Of a DNA stretch of 64,000 nucleotides, positions 17,582-25,974 are shown piece after piece. A model generated the notes under the pieces. That model saw only the letters and a program-made list of their open reading frames with translations, did no database searches and was not told the origin of the DNA. The stretch's first letter is position 1; each line of letters starts with the position of its first letter. The translations under genes were made by a program, and so were the position numbers. Source of the stretch: Bacteroidales bacterium (GTDB lineage: Bacteria; Bacteroidota; Bacteroidia; Bacteroidales; UBA12077); contig DMBU01000125.1 of the NCBI GenBank assembly GCA_003446015.1, forward strand, positions 1-64,000. Direction: 5' to 3'.

Positions 17582-18111
17582 ATGATTTACAGAAAGACAT
17601 TTTATAATATTACTATTATGCTATTTTCTTTATTTTCATTCTCATGTAACACAAATCCTCCATTAAACACAGTATCTCACGTTGACTTAAATAAGTACAT
17701 GGGAAAGTGGTACGAAATTGCAACTATTACACAATCGTTTCAAAAAGGATGTCATTGTACAACTGCCGAATATTCACTAATCGACGATAAATATGTAAAA
17801 GTGATAAATACCTGTAGAAAAGATTCCACAAATGGTATTATTAAAAAGATAGAAGGAAAAGCATTTACAACTTCACATCCGGCTAAATTAAAAGTGCAAT
17901 TTTTCTGGCCCTGAAAGCCAAATACTGGATTATTGATCTTGCAGATGATTATAGCTATGCTGTTGTTGGCCATCCAAATCGTAAGTATCTATGGATACTT
18001 TCACGAACTCCACAATTGGAAGAAATTATATACAACGAAATTATAAATCGCTTAAAAAAGCAAGAATATAATACGCAACTTTTAGTCAGAACAAATCAGA
18101 ACTGCAATTAG
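17582..18111 (+). pseudogene. Frameshifted lipocalin (Blc-type lipoprotein)
   Basis: The first frame (17582-17914) encodes a signal peptide with lipobox FSFSC and the Blc lipocalin signature YMGKWYEIA, then stops at TGA after FFWP. The lipocalin continues without a gap in the -1 frame from 17911 to the TAG at 18109-18111, reading KAKYWIIDLADDY, GHPNRKYLWILSRTP and a helical tail. Homologues have an aromatic residue after FFWP, so a single base was lost near 17910. This is either a true pseudogene or a sequencing error; no slippery heptamer supports programmed frameshifting. The intact protein would be an outer-membrane lipoprotein that binds lipids. Confidence 0.8.
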
Positions 18112-18123
18112 AATCTTTTAATA

Positions 18124-18987
18124 ATGATGAAAAAATCATTCTTCTTAACAATTCTTACCTTCATAATTTTCTTTAATCTAAATTTAAAAGTTTTTTCGCA
18201 AACTACAGGGCCCGAATCTGGTACTTTGTTGATTATAGGAGGAAATGCCAAAGATGATATTTTTATTCCACTGTTTAAACAACTGGCAGGTGGTGATGAG
18301 GCAGAAATAGTTATTATACCAACAGCTCTTGACGACGAGAGTCTTTCCACAGATCCTGATTTTACTAAACTAATAAGCAGATTTGAAAAATATAATTTTA
18401 AGAAAATAAGCGTTTTACATACCCGTAATCCGGAAGAAGCACAATCTCCTGATTTTGTTGAGCCTTTGCATTCAGCTACAGGGGTTTGGCTTCAGGGTGG
18501 TCGCCAATGGCGCTTAGCCGTCTCTTACTTAAACACACTGGTTCATTTAGAAATATTTGGGGTTCTGCATAGAAATGGTGTAATTGCAGGAACTTCAGCT
18601 GGAGCAACTATACAAGGATCATATTTAGCACGTGGAGATACAAAGTCAAATACAATAATGATGGGTGATCATGAAGAGGGATTCTCATTAATAAAGAATA
18701 TTGCAATTGATCAACACCTTTTAGCACGTAACAGACAATTTGATATGTTCGAGATTATAAACAAACGACCTGATTTACTCGGAATTGGATTAGATGAAAA
18801 TACCGGAATAATTGTAAGAGGAAACATTTTTGAAGTAGTTGGTGAACATTACATTGCAATTTACGATAGAAGCAGATGGTCAGAAGAAAGAGATACCATT
18901 TATAAATTGCCAAAAAAAAGTACAGAATTTTATTTTCTAAAAGAAGGTGAAAAATATGATTTGCTTAATCGGAAAATAACTAAATAA
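18124..18987 (+). CDS. Exported cyanophycinase-like peptidase (family S51)
   Basis: A 287-aa protein with a signal peptide (about residues 1-26, ending VFSQ). The mature part has the S51 nucleophile elbow GTSAGAT with the catalytic Ser near residue 158, the LQGGRQW segment and the AIDQHLLARNR motif of cyanophycinases. These enzymes cut cyanophycin, the Asp-Arg storage polymer, into beta-Asp-Arg. Export suggests it acts on polymer from other organisms, like CphE. No cyanophycin synthetase is in the window. It follows the broken lipocalin by 12 bp. Substrate specificity is inference from the family. Confidence 0.85.
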   Translation: MMKKSFFLTILTFIIFFNLNLKVFSQTTGPESGTLLIIGGNAKDDIFIPLFKQLAGGDEAEIVIIPTALDDESLSTDPDFTKLISRFEKYNFKKISVLHTRNPEEAQSPDFVEPLHSATGVWLQGGRQWRLAVSYLNTLVHLEIFGVLHRNGVIAGTSAGATIQGSYLARGDTKSNTIMMGDHEEGFSLIKNIAIDQHLLARNRQFDMFEIINKRPDLLGIGLDENTGIIVRGNIFEVVGEHYIAIYDRSRWSEERDTIYKLPKKSTEFYFLKEGEKYDLLNRKITK

Positions 18988-19260
18988 TAATCAGAATCCT
19001 CTTATTCTTACAAGTATTTTTTCCTTTAAAAAATAGATTATTTACGATCTATCCAACCCGTAAAATTCAACTAAGAAAAAAATCCTTCAATTTATCCTTC
19101 AAATTAGTTAGTTCATAAATACACATATAAATTTATAGGGCTTAAATGTCCATTTATCATTAAAATGGCCGCATTCGTCATAAGGTTCAAACAAAATAAA
19201 ATTTCTGCCGTAACCATGCATAAAGACACTATTCTAGAACGTTATTTTAACTATTGAAAA

Positions 19261-19821
19261 ATGACAAATCGAAATTTAAGAAAGTTGGAAGATGAAGTTT
19301 GGAAAGAAATTCCATTTGCTGATAAAAAATACGAAGTAAGCAATTACGGAAGGGTTAAAAGCTATTGTTATGATAAAACAAATGGAAAAATTCTCAGGCC
19401 TGGTTTAACCAAAGGTTTTCATACTGTAACATTTAAAACAAATGATAATAAGAAAACATTTCTGGTTCATAAGCTAGTAGCAATTGTTTTTGTTCCAAAA
19501 GAAAGCGAAGATCAAACTATTGCAATTCATCTTGACTGGAATAAGCGAAATAATCATTACAAAAATCTACAGTGGCTTACAAAAGCAGAAGCTTATGCCA
19601 GGATTATGCCACGTTTACAAGAAATAAATAAAATAAAAAACAAAGGGATTATTCGAAACTCCAAACTAAAACCAGATGATGTAAAAGTTTTAAAAGGAAT
19701 GCTCGAAAAAGGGATCAAACAAAATGTAATAGCTAAGCTATTTTCAATAAGCGAAATGCAAGTTACCAGAATTAAGAGAGGGGAAAACTGGAGTATGATT
19801 AAGGCTCCGGTTGAGAGCTAG
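19261..19821 (+). CDS. NUMOD4/HNH-type protein with C-terminal helix-turn-helix
   Basis: A 186-aa protein with three parts. A NUMOD4 motif (about residues 12-50, with VWKEIPFADKKYEVSNYGRV) comes first. An HNH_3-like region follows (about 66-108, HKLVAIVFVP and HLDWNKRNNHYKNLQWLT). A helix-turn-helix closes it (about 135-176, ending VTRIKRGENW). Such proteins are usually homing endonucleases. Here the Asn of the usual VNHIDG box is Ile (residue 89) although His-90 remains, so nuclease activity is doubtful. It stands alone with its own terminator and is not inside an intron or intein. It may have become a DNA-binding regulator. Confidence 0.75.
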   Translation: MTNRNLRKLEDEVWKEIPFADKKYEVSNYGRVKSYCYDKTNGKILRPGLTKGFHTVTFKTNDNKKTFLVHKLVAIVFVPKESEDQTIAIHLDWNKRNNHYKNLQWLTKAEAYARIMPRLQEINKIKNKGIIRNSKLKPDDVKVLKGMLEKGIKQNVIAKLFSISEMQVTRIKRGENWSMIKAPVES

Positions 19822-19837
19822 AACACAACGATTGATG

Positions 19838-19870
19838 AAAACGCTGTATCACCCGATACAGCGTTTTTGC
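19838..19870 (+). terminator. Terminator after the NUMOD4/HNH gene
   Basis: A 13-bp stem, AAAACGCTGTATC with GATACAGCGTTTT, encloses a 4-nt ACCC loop and runs into T. Confidence 0.85.
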
Positions 19871-19972
19871 TTTAATTTCAGTATAAAATCCAAAGTTTTG
19901 TAATTTAAATTGATTTTGGCAAATTATTTGTATAGCTTACAATTGTAATTTTCAAATTTTAAAAAAACAGAT

Positions 19973-20575
19973 ATGAAAAAAATATTTTTACTACTCCTTT
20001 TTATGAGTACAGTGGGTTTTATAAGCGCCCAGGAAGAAAACGAGAACAACATTGAGACCATATTCAAAAAACCTTCAAAAGTTCGCGGTTATATTGGATC
20101 TCTAAATAATGTTACAACTCTTAATGGTGAAACTGCATATATGAGTGGTGTTAATGTAGCAGGTATCTTCAACGATCAATTTATTTTTGGGTTCTACAAA
20201 CTCGATTTAGAGAACAGCATTTTCTCTAACACCGACAATTATATAGGAACAAAAATGAATTTTGATCATAAAGGTTTATGGATAGGATATATTTTTATGC
20301 CAAACAGAAAAGTACACTTTAATGCAAATGTGCAGGCTGGTAAAGGAGAACTTGAAATTTATGACAGTATTCTTGATTCGTGGCTCGAAGATGACTTTGT
20401 TTTTGTTGTTATGCCGAGCATTGAGGCAGAATTCAATATTACTAAATTCTTAAGACTTGGTATTGGTGCAAATTACAGATTTGCCATGGATGTTAATGAA
20501 TTTAACAATTACAACAACAATGATTTCTCTGATTTTGGAGGATTTGTAAGTTTTAAATTCGGTTGGTTTAAATAA
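19973..20575 (+). CDS. Small outer-membrane beta-barrel-type protein
   Basis: A 200-aa exported protein with a signal peptide (about residues 1-19, ending ISA-QE). The mature chain alternates hydrophobic and polar residues in many short strands rich in Gly, Asn and Phe. It ends in a strand terminating with aromatic residues (FKFGWFK), typical of outer-membrane barrels. No family is recognised. It is a single gene, followed by its own terminator. Confidence 0.65.
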   Translation: MKKIFLLLLFMSTVGFISAQEENENNIETIFKKPSKVRGYIGSLNNVTTLNGETAYMSGVNVAGIFNDQFIFGFYKLDLENSIFSNTDNYIGTKMNFDHKGLWIGYIFMPNRKVHFNANVQAGKGELEIYDSILDSWLEDDFVFVVMPSIEAEFNITKFLRLGIGANYRFAMDVNEFNNYNNNDFSDFGGFVSFKFGWFK

Positions 20576-20607
20576 ATATTGCAGCAAATATAATGAACCA
20601 AAATTGT

Positions 20608-20634
20608 CAGGGAGCTTGAAAAAGCTCCTTTTCT
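20608..20634 (+). terminator. Terminator after the barrel-type gene
   Basis: Stem GGAGCTT/AAGCTCC with a GAAA tetraloop, followed by TTTTCT. Confidence 0.8.
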
Positions 20635-21189
20635 CAATTATATCCTCAATAAAAATAACATTTAAATTCAGTATCTACCTCACCTGTTTAGTTATACGTG
20701 ATGATTTTCATAGAATTTCACTGCCAACTGCATCCTGCATCTTTATACTTTTATCTTTTTACCTGCCCGTCCGGTTTACATACCAAATGGCATTGCAGGC
20801 ACGCTTTTACTTTCATTATATATCTTTTTTTAACCGCTAAGACGCTGAGGCGCTAAGAGTACAACGTTTCTTTTCAATATACATACATCTAATTTCTAAC
20901 TTCATACCTTTTTAATCTTTAAATATTAAATTTCATTTTCTCAACCGCTGATAGAACCTTCGGACGCTGTCAGGGTTTCCCTTGCTCCCTCTCCTGTTGC
21001 TTACTTGTTTACTTGTATCTTGTATCTTTCTATACCACTAAGTCTCACTGAGACTTCCTTTTACTTCCAACTGTAAACTGCAAACTGTATCCTGCCTTTT
21101 TATACTTAAATCTTTTGTCTTTAGTCTTTACCAAATAAATATTTCATCTCAATTTGTCACCTTATCACTATAAATCTTATTTTTGATAA
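20635..21189. repeat. Gene-free spacer with degenerate intergenic repeats
   Basis: No gene is supported; a 78-codon plus-strand frame from 20604 runs through the terminator and repeats. The plus strand is strongly pyrimidine-rich. Related phrases recur: CCAACTGCATCCTGCATC near 20720 and CCAACTGTAAACTGCAAACT near 21067, each followed by TTTTATACTT-like text. There is also a CGCTAAGACGCTGAGGCGCTAAG repeat near 20837 and an imperfect palindrome CTAAGTCTCACTGAGACTT near 21041. They look like decayed copies of several interspersed repeat families. Confidence 0.55.
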
Positions 21190-21210
21190 ATGTTAAAATC
21201 ATTTGTCCCT

Positions 21211-22203
21211 ATGAAAAAAAATATAGCCATTGTTGCAGGTGGAAATTCTTCAGAATATGTTATTTCAATTAATAGCGCAGATCAATTAGCAAGTATCCTT
21301 GATAAAGAAAAATATGAGGTTTACACTATCATTGTGAAAGGTACTGACTGGGTTGTAAAAAGTGATAGCTTTTGTGATGTCATTGTTAATAAAGACGATT
21401 TTAGCTTTTCTTTAAATAATCAAAAAACAAAATTCGACTGTGCATTCATTATAATTCATGGAACACCCGGCGAAGATGGTAAGCTTCAGGGTTATTTTGA
21501 TACTTTAAAAATCCCATATACCAGCTCCAATACCTTAGCTTCTGCAATTACCTTTAATAAAATTTTTAGTAAAAACTATTTGAAACCCTTTGACATACCA
21601 TTAGCTAAATTAGTTTCAATAAAAAGAGGAGATGTAGTAGATGCAGACCAAATAATTAATATTACGGGCCTACCATGCTTTGTTAAACCAAACTGCGCAG
21701 GTTCAAGTTTTGGTGTTACTAAAGTAAAAGAAAAAGAAAAACTTTTTGAAGCTATTGTAGAGGCTTTCAAAGAAGACGATGAAGTAATTATCGAAGAATT
21801 TTTGGAAGGTCAAGAGCTTACTTGTGGTTTATTTAAAACAAAAAGAGAATCATTCATATTTCCTCCTACCGAAATAATAAGTAAAAATGAGTTTTTTGAT
21901 TTTGAAGCCAAATATACAGCAGGTATGGCTGATGAAATTACTCCTGCAAATATATCAGAAGAGTTGACCAAAGAGGTTCAGAATTTATCTTCCCAGATTT
22001 ATGATATTTTTCAATTAAAAGGAATAGTGAGGGTTGATTACATTTACTCGAAAGGGAAACTCTATTTTATGGAAGTGAATACCGTTCCCGGAATGAGTGC
22101 AGCCAGCATTGTCCCTCAACAAATAAATGCTGCCGGTTATCACATTCGTGATATACTATCAATTATTATCGAAGATTCTCTGGAAAGATTCAATGCCCAA
22201 TAA
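21211..22203 (+). CDS. ddl: D-alanine--D-alanine ligase
   Basis: ATP-grasp ligase that makes the D-Ala-D-Ala dipeptide for peptidoglycan; 330 aa. The N-terminal domain starts KNIAIVAGGNSSEYVIS, where GGxSxE is the usual signature. The ATP-grasp core shows CFVKPNCAGSSFGV and the Mg-binding end FMEVNTVPGMS. An ATG at 21190 would add seven residues; the family normally begins at the ATG at 21211. In many Bacteroidota ddl follows rluD closely; here about 3.7 kb of accessory DNA lies between them. Confidence 0.93.
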   Translation: MKKNIAIVAGGNSSEYVISINSADQLASILDKEKYEVYTIIVKGTDWVVKSDSFCDVIVNKDDFSFSLNNQKTKFDCAFIIIHGTPGEDGKLQGYFDTLKIPYTSSNTLASAITFNKIFSKNYLKPFDIPLAKLVSIKRGDVVDADQIINITGLPCFVKPNCAGSSFGVTKVKEKEKLFEAIVEAFKEDDEVIIEEFLEGQELTCGLFKTKRESFIFPPTEIISKNEFFDFEAKYTAGMADEITPANISEELTKEVQNLSSQIYDIFQLKGIVRVDYIYSKGKLYFMEVNTVPGMSAASIVPQQINAAGYHIRDILSIIIEDSLERFNAQ

Positions 22204-22211
22204 ACTAAAAA

Positions 22212-24278
22212 ATGAAATCACACAATACTGCTTGTCCAAGAAATTGTTATAGTACATGCTCATTTAAAGTTTGGACAGATGATGGGAAAGTAGTAAAGAT
22301 TGATCCTCAACCCTTAAACTTGTCCACTCCCGAAGGTATATGTTTAAAAGGATTAAGCTATGTTGAACGAGTAAATTCTCCTCGCAGGATACTCCATCCA
22401 TTAAAAAGAGTTGCCTCGCCTGCCGGCAGGCAGGATGGAGAATTTATACAAATTTCGTGGGAAGAGGCATTGAATGAGATTTCAGAAAAACTTAATTATT
22501 ACAAAGAGAGGTATAGTCCGCAATCTGTTCTTTTTTATTATGCAAGCGGAATGTCCGGTTTGTTAAATTCTGTAAGTTCTAATTTCTGGAGAATGTACGG
22601 TGGCGCCACAACAGTATATGGGAATCTGTGTTGGCCTGCAGGATTAGAAGCTACCCGGTTGACTTTGGGTGAAAACAAACACAATGTTCCGTGGGATCTG
22701 GAAAATGCTAAATTAATTGTTGTTTGGGGTAAAAATCCGGCTGAATCGAATATTCAGCAAATGATACCCATTGAAAAAGCACAAGAAAAAGGTGCTAAAC
22801 TGGTTTTTGTTGATCCCCGAAGAACGGCATCATCAGAAAGAGCAGATCTACTTGTTCAGCCAATTCCAGGTACAGATGGTATTCTGGCTCTTGCTGTAGC
22901 AAAAATTCTTATAGAAAAGAATCAGGTAGATTATCAATTTATAGACAAGTATGTTCATGGTTACGAGGATTTTAAAAAATCAGTTTTAAGAATTGACGTC
23001 AATGAAGCAAGCCTGGAATGTGGAGTTTCTATTGAATTTATTAATAAACTTGCTAATTACATTGGCACAATAAAACCAATGACTCTGATTCCTGGATATG
23101 GAATGCAACGTTATACCAATGGAGGTCAATCAACACGATGCTTACTGGCTTTATCTGTGATTACAGGAAATATTGGTAAACCAGGAGCTTGCTGGCATTA
23201 TGCCGATTTACAAGGCGACATTTTCAGTGAAATTAAAGAACCTTTAAGTTACTTCCCTCCCGAAATACCAGATGGAATTTTTCGTCGTGAAATTGCAACA
23301 GCTCGTTTAGGTGAAGATATGTTAGGAATAAAGAATCCTGAGCTAAAAATGGCATGGGTTGAACGAGGAAATCCTGTGTCACAAAATCCGGATAGCAACA
23401 AAGTTAAAGAAGCGTTTCGAAAATTAGAATACAGAGTTGTTGTTGAACAATTCATGACCGATACAGCGCGTGAAGCAGACATCGTTCTGCCAGCCAAAAC
23501 CATGTTTGAGCAATCGGATATAATCTCGTCCTATTGGAATCCATATGTTCAGTTACGTCAAAAAGTGATTACTCCTATGGGCGAAGTGAAACCTGAGACT
23601 GAAATTTATTATCTTTTAGCCAGGAAAATGGGATTTCCTGATACTGAGATTGAAAAAAATATTCCGTACCCTTCAGACGAAGCTGTTGAAAAATGGTTGG
23701 AAAATCTGCTAAAACTATGGCCTGATATTACATTGGAGAAACTTAAACAAGGGCCTGTTTTAACTCCTGTATTGCAAGAGATTGCTTTTTCCGATTTTCA
23801 ATTCGATACTCCATCAGGTAAGATTGAGTTGTTCTCTGAATCAGCACAACAAAAATGGAATGTTAATCCCCTTCCCAGCTATGAGAAAACAGTTGAAGGG
23901 AAAAATGGAATTGAAAATAAGTTCCCTTTCAATTTAATGTCACCGAATACAAAAAACAGAATCCATTCACAATTTGGAAATTTAGAAAGCATGAAAATGA
24001 TTGATCCTGAACCAATTGCCACAATCAATTTGGGAGATGCAATAAAAAAAGGAATTCAGGAAAATGATTTTATCCGGGTTTTTAATGATAGAGGTCAACT
24101 AAACATTAAATCAAAAATTGATGCAAGTCTTCGACCCGGGAATATTGTAATTGTAAATGGTTACTGGCATGAAGAAGGCGCCTGTCCCAATGTTCTTTCA
24201 AAAGGCAGGGAAACTGATATGGGTCACGGAACAGCCTTTCACGATAATATGGTTGACTATGAGAAAAAAAACAATTAA
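22212..24278 (+). CDS. Molybdopterin-dependent oxidoreductase, DMSO reductase family (catalytic subunit)
   Basis: A 688-aa Mo-bisMGD enzyme. The N-terminal [4Fe-4S] site uses CPRNCYSTC (C8, C12, C16) and C44 in EGICLKG. Pterin-binding segments follow (GNLCWPAG, VWGKNPAESN, FVDPRRT), and the C-terminal molydopterin-binding domain starts near residue 560 (FNLMSPNTKNRIHSQF). The Cys in GNLCWPAG sits where a Mo ligand would be, but that is inference. There is no Tat signal, so it may face the cytoplasm. The stop overlaps the next ATG (TAATG). It pairs with the ferredoxin/anchor subunit. The substrate, perhaps a sulfur compound or S/N-oxide, is unknown. A palindromic repeat is embedded in frame at 22418-22431. 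Confidence 0.85.
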   Translation: MKSHNTACPRNCYSTCSFKVWTDDGKVVKIDPQPLNLSTPEGICLKGLSYVERVNSPRRILHPLKRVASPAGRQDGEFIQISWEEALNEISEKLNYYKERYSPQSVLFYYASGMSGLLNSVSSNFWRMYGGATTVYGNLCWPAGLEATRLTLGENKHNVPWDLENAKLIVVWGKNPAESNIQQMIPIEKAQEKGAKLVFVDPRRTASSERADLLVQPIPGTDGILALAVAKILIEKNQVDYQFIDKYVHGYEDFKKSVLRIDVNEASLECGVSIEFINKLANYIGTIKPMTLIPGYGMQRYTNGGQSTRCLLALSVITGNIGKPGACWHYADLQGDIFSEIKEPLSYFPPEIPDGIFRREIATARLGEDMLGIKNPELKMAWVERGNPVSQNPDSNKVKEAFRKLEYRVVVEQFMTDTAREADIVLPAKTMFEQSDIISSYWNPYVQLRQKVITPMGEVKPETEIYYLLARKMGFPDTEIEKNIPYPSDEAVEKWLENLLKLWPDITLEKLKQGPVLTPVLQEIAFSDFQFDTPSGKIELFSESAQQKWNVNPLPSYEKTVEGKNGIENKFPFNLMSPNTKNRIHSQFGNLESMKMIDPEPIATINLGDAIKKGIQENDFIRVFNDRGQLNIKSKIDASLRPGNIVIVNGYWHEEGACPNVLSKGRETDMGHGTAFHDNMVDYEKKNN
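22418..22431. repeat. 14-bp perfect palindrome embedded in the oxidoreductase gene
   Basis: GCCTGCCGGCAGGC is a perfect palindrome, GC-rich in an AT-rich gene, and reads in frame as part of residues 69-74 (SPAGRQ). GCCTGCCGGCAGGCAGG-like repeats are scattered in the spacers of many Bacteroidota genomes as I recall, so this looks like an inserted interspersed repeat. Confidence 0.6.
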
Positions 24279-25555
24279 TGAAAAAGAATATTTTCATCTT
24301 TGATCAGAATAAATGTGTGGGATGCCATGCATGCCTTGTTGCCTGTGTGAATGAAAATGGTTTTCAGGCAAATGATCAGTGGCGGAATGTTCATCATTCA
24401 AATGATACCCATTTTCCACATTTACCTTTATTTTATCTGTCATTGGCTTGTAATCATTGTGATGATGCTCCTTGTTTAAAAAACTGTCCTGCCCTGGCTT
24501 ACTCACGTGATGAAGAAACGGGTGCTGTTATTCATCATCCTGAGAAGTGTATTGGTTGCAAATATTGTACTTGGGCATGTCCATACGATGCTCCTAAATT
24601 TAATTCTAAAACCGGTATAATTGAAAAATGCACTTTTTGTAATTCAAGAATTTTAGAGAATTTAAAGCCTGCATGTGCTAATTTATGCCCGGTTGGTGCT
24701 TTGGATTTTGCTCAAGCTGAATTCACAAGGGAAGAATCCATTGAGTCGAGCCCTGTTCCTGTTCATGTAGGTTCAAATCTAAAAATAAATACATTGACAT
24801 TGAGAAAGGAAACTGGTCCCGAAATTGATTTCAGTTTATTTAATGATCAACCAGATAACATAAAGCCTGAAAAGAAACAAACAAAGATTTCAGCACAAGA
24901 AGAATGGCCTCTACTAATCTTTACTTTATTATCAACATTATTGGTGGTTTTATATGCTTCTGAAAAAACAGACCAGTTCAATTTTACAAGTAAATTAATC
25001 TACCTGGGATTTGGGGCTTTGGCTGCTTTACTTAGCATGCTGCATTTGGGTAAAAAAACCAGAGCTTTTCGATCTATGTTAAATATTAAAAACTCCTGGC
25101 TAAGTAGAGAAATCATTACGTTTTCTTTATTTCTCGGAAGTCTGTGTATAGATTTTTTCTTTTACGATATCCCGGATATTTTAGTCATATTTTTTGGCAT
25201 TACGCTACTTATTTCAATAGATATGTTATACAGGCTGGCAAGCTGGCGCTGGCCTTTAAAAATACATTCAGCTCAAACCTTATTAATAGGAATCAGCCTC
25301 TTTGCTTTATTAACGAATTGGTACTATATGTTTGTGTTTACGTTATCGTTTAGATTAACACTTTATGTTTATAGAAAATATGAGTATGGAAAAGAAGATT
25401 TGTTCCATTCAATTTTAAGAATTAGTTTCCCTGTTATATCGGCTATTTTGTTTTATACTTCGCAGGATATTATCATTCCTCTAACCTTCCTATTATTAGG
25501 AGAGATTATTGATCGAATTGACTTTTATAACGAACTTAATGTTCCTGAGCCCTAA
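24278..25555 (+). CDS. Fused ferredoxin electron-transfer and membrane-anchor subunit (DmsB-DmsC type)
   Basis: A 425-aa fusion. Residues about 1-150 are a DmsB-like four-cluster ferredoxin domain with CVGCHACLVAC, CNHCDDAPCLKNCP, CIGCKYCTWACP and CTFC...CANLCP groups. Residues about 205-425 form around seven to eight membrane helices like DmsC, the quinol-oxidising anchor. The two subunits are separate proteins in E. coli DMSO reductase. The role would be to pass electrons from menaquinol to the catalytic subunit encoded just upstream, with which it overlaps by one base. A terminator follows. Confidence 0.85.
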   Translation: MKKNIFIFDQNKCVGCHACLVACVNENGFQANDQWRNVHHSNDTHFPHLPLFYLSLACNHCDDAPCLKNCPALAYSRDEETGAVIHHPEKCIGCKYCTWACPYDAPKFNSKTGIIEKCTFCNSRILENLKPACANLCPVGALDFAQAEFTREESIESSPVPVHVGSNLKINTLTLRKETGPEIDFSLFNDQPDNIKPEKKQTKISAQEEWPLLIFTLLSTLLVVLYASEKTDQFNFTSKLIYLGFGALAALLSMLHLGKKTRAFRSMLNIKNSWLSREIITFSLFLGSLCIDFFFYDIPDILVIFFGITLLISIDMLYRLASWRWPLKIHSAQTLLIGISLFALLTNWYYMFVFTLSFRLTLYVYRKYEYGKEDLFHSILRISFPVISAILFYTSQDIIIPLTFLLLGEIIDRIDFYNELNVPEP

Positions 25556-25580
25556 ATCAGGTTTTTGTTTTTTACAAATG

Positions 25581-25617
25581 AAAAAAGCTGATCCAATAGG
25601 ATCAACTTTTTCATTTA
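25581..25617. terminator. Bidirectional terminator between the oxidoreductase operon and the Cys-rich gene
   Basis: Imperfect 13-bp stem, AAAAAGCTGATCC with GGATCAACTTTTT (one mismatch), and an AATA loop. It lies between convergent genes with T runs on both strands. Confidence 0.75.
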
Positions 25618-25637
25618 TTAACCATGAATCATTACAA

Positions 25638-25844
25638 TTATTTCTTTTCTTCTTTTGTTTCTTTCTTTTCTGTTGCAACTTTTTTGTCGCAAGTACTTGG
25701 GCATTTCTTTGCTTCTTCTTTGGTACAACACTTTTCAGTTTTAGCTTTTTCAGCTTTTTTCTCTGGTTCCTGTGCACTAGCTGATGCTAAAGAAATAACA
25801 GCAATAAATGCTATGCTTGATAATATTACTAAAAACTTTTTCAT
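25638..25844 (-). CDS. Tiny exported Cys-rich, Lys/Glu-rich protein
   Basis: A 68-residue product from the ATG at 25844. A longer frame from 25883 would place 13 extra residues before a clean signal peptide and cover the promoter, so I reject it. The signal peptide (about residues 1-25, ending ASAQ) is followed by a hydrophilic 43-residue chain with four cysteines (C39, C40, C48, C52) in a CC-x7-C-x3-C pattern among Lys and Glu. No family is recognised. It could bind metal or sulfur species in the periplasm. It is convergent with the oxidoreductase operon and divergent from the histidine kinase, with which it shares a control region. Confidence 0.7.
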   Translation of the reverse strand: MKKFLVILSSIAFIAVISLASASAQEPEKKAEKAKTEKCCTKEEAKKCPSTCDKKVATEKKETKEEKK

Positions 25845-25880
25845 AATTATTTTAATTTTAGTTAAGATTAAATATTTAAA

Positions 25881-25888
25881 CAAATGTA
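25881..25888 (-). promoter_or_regulatory. -7 promoter element of the Cys-rich gene
   Basis: TACATTTG on the minus strand matches TAnnTTTG, 36 bp upstream of the ATG. No -33 TTTG is present, which fits an activator-dependent promoter. The kinase gene uses the same octamer on the other strand. Confidence 0.5.
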
Positions 25889-25921
25889 ATGATAGAAATT
25901 ACCAGTATAAGTTATTGCGAA

Positions 25922-25947
25922 GTTAATTCATGTTAACGCGATGTTAA
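25922..25947. promoter_or_regulatory. Triple GTTAA direct repeat, candidate response-regulator operator
   Basis: GTTAA occurs at 25922, 25932 and 25943, spaced 10 and 11 bp, one helical turn each. OmpR/PhoB-family regulators bind direct repeats with this spacing. The boxes lie about 40-66 bp upstream of the likely start of the kinase transcript and about 47-72 bp upstream of that of the Cys-rich gene, so one site could serve both. Binding by the regulator encoded at 27250 is inference. Confidence 0.5.
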
Positions 25948-25974
25948 AATCGTACAAATCATTCATTTTCTGGC

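Noticed and set aside
17905..17915. Programmed frameshift in the lipocalin gene
   Set aside because: No slippery heptamer or downstream pseudoknot is visible; a lost base explains the break better.
20604..20840. 78-codon plus-strand open frame after the barrel-type gene
   Set aside because: It spans a terminator hairpin and repeat-rich pyrimidine sequence, with no plausible protein character.
25509..25784. Long open frames on the plus strand across the Cys-rich gene
   Set aside because: They are strings of Phe, Ser and Cys that mirror the Lys/Glu-rich codons of the real minus-strand gene.
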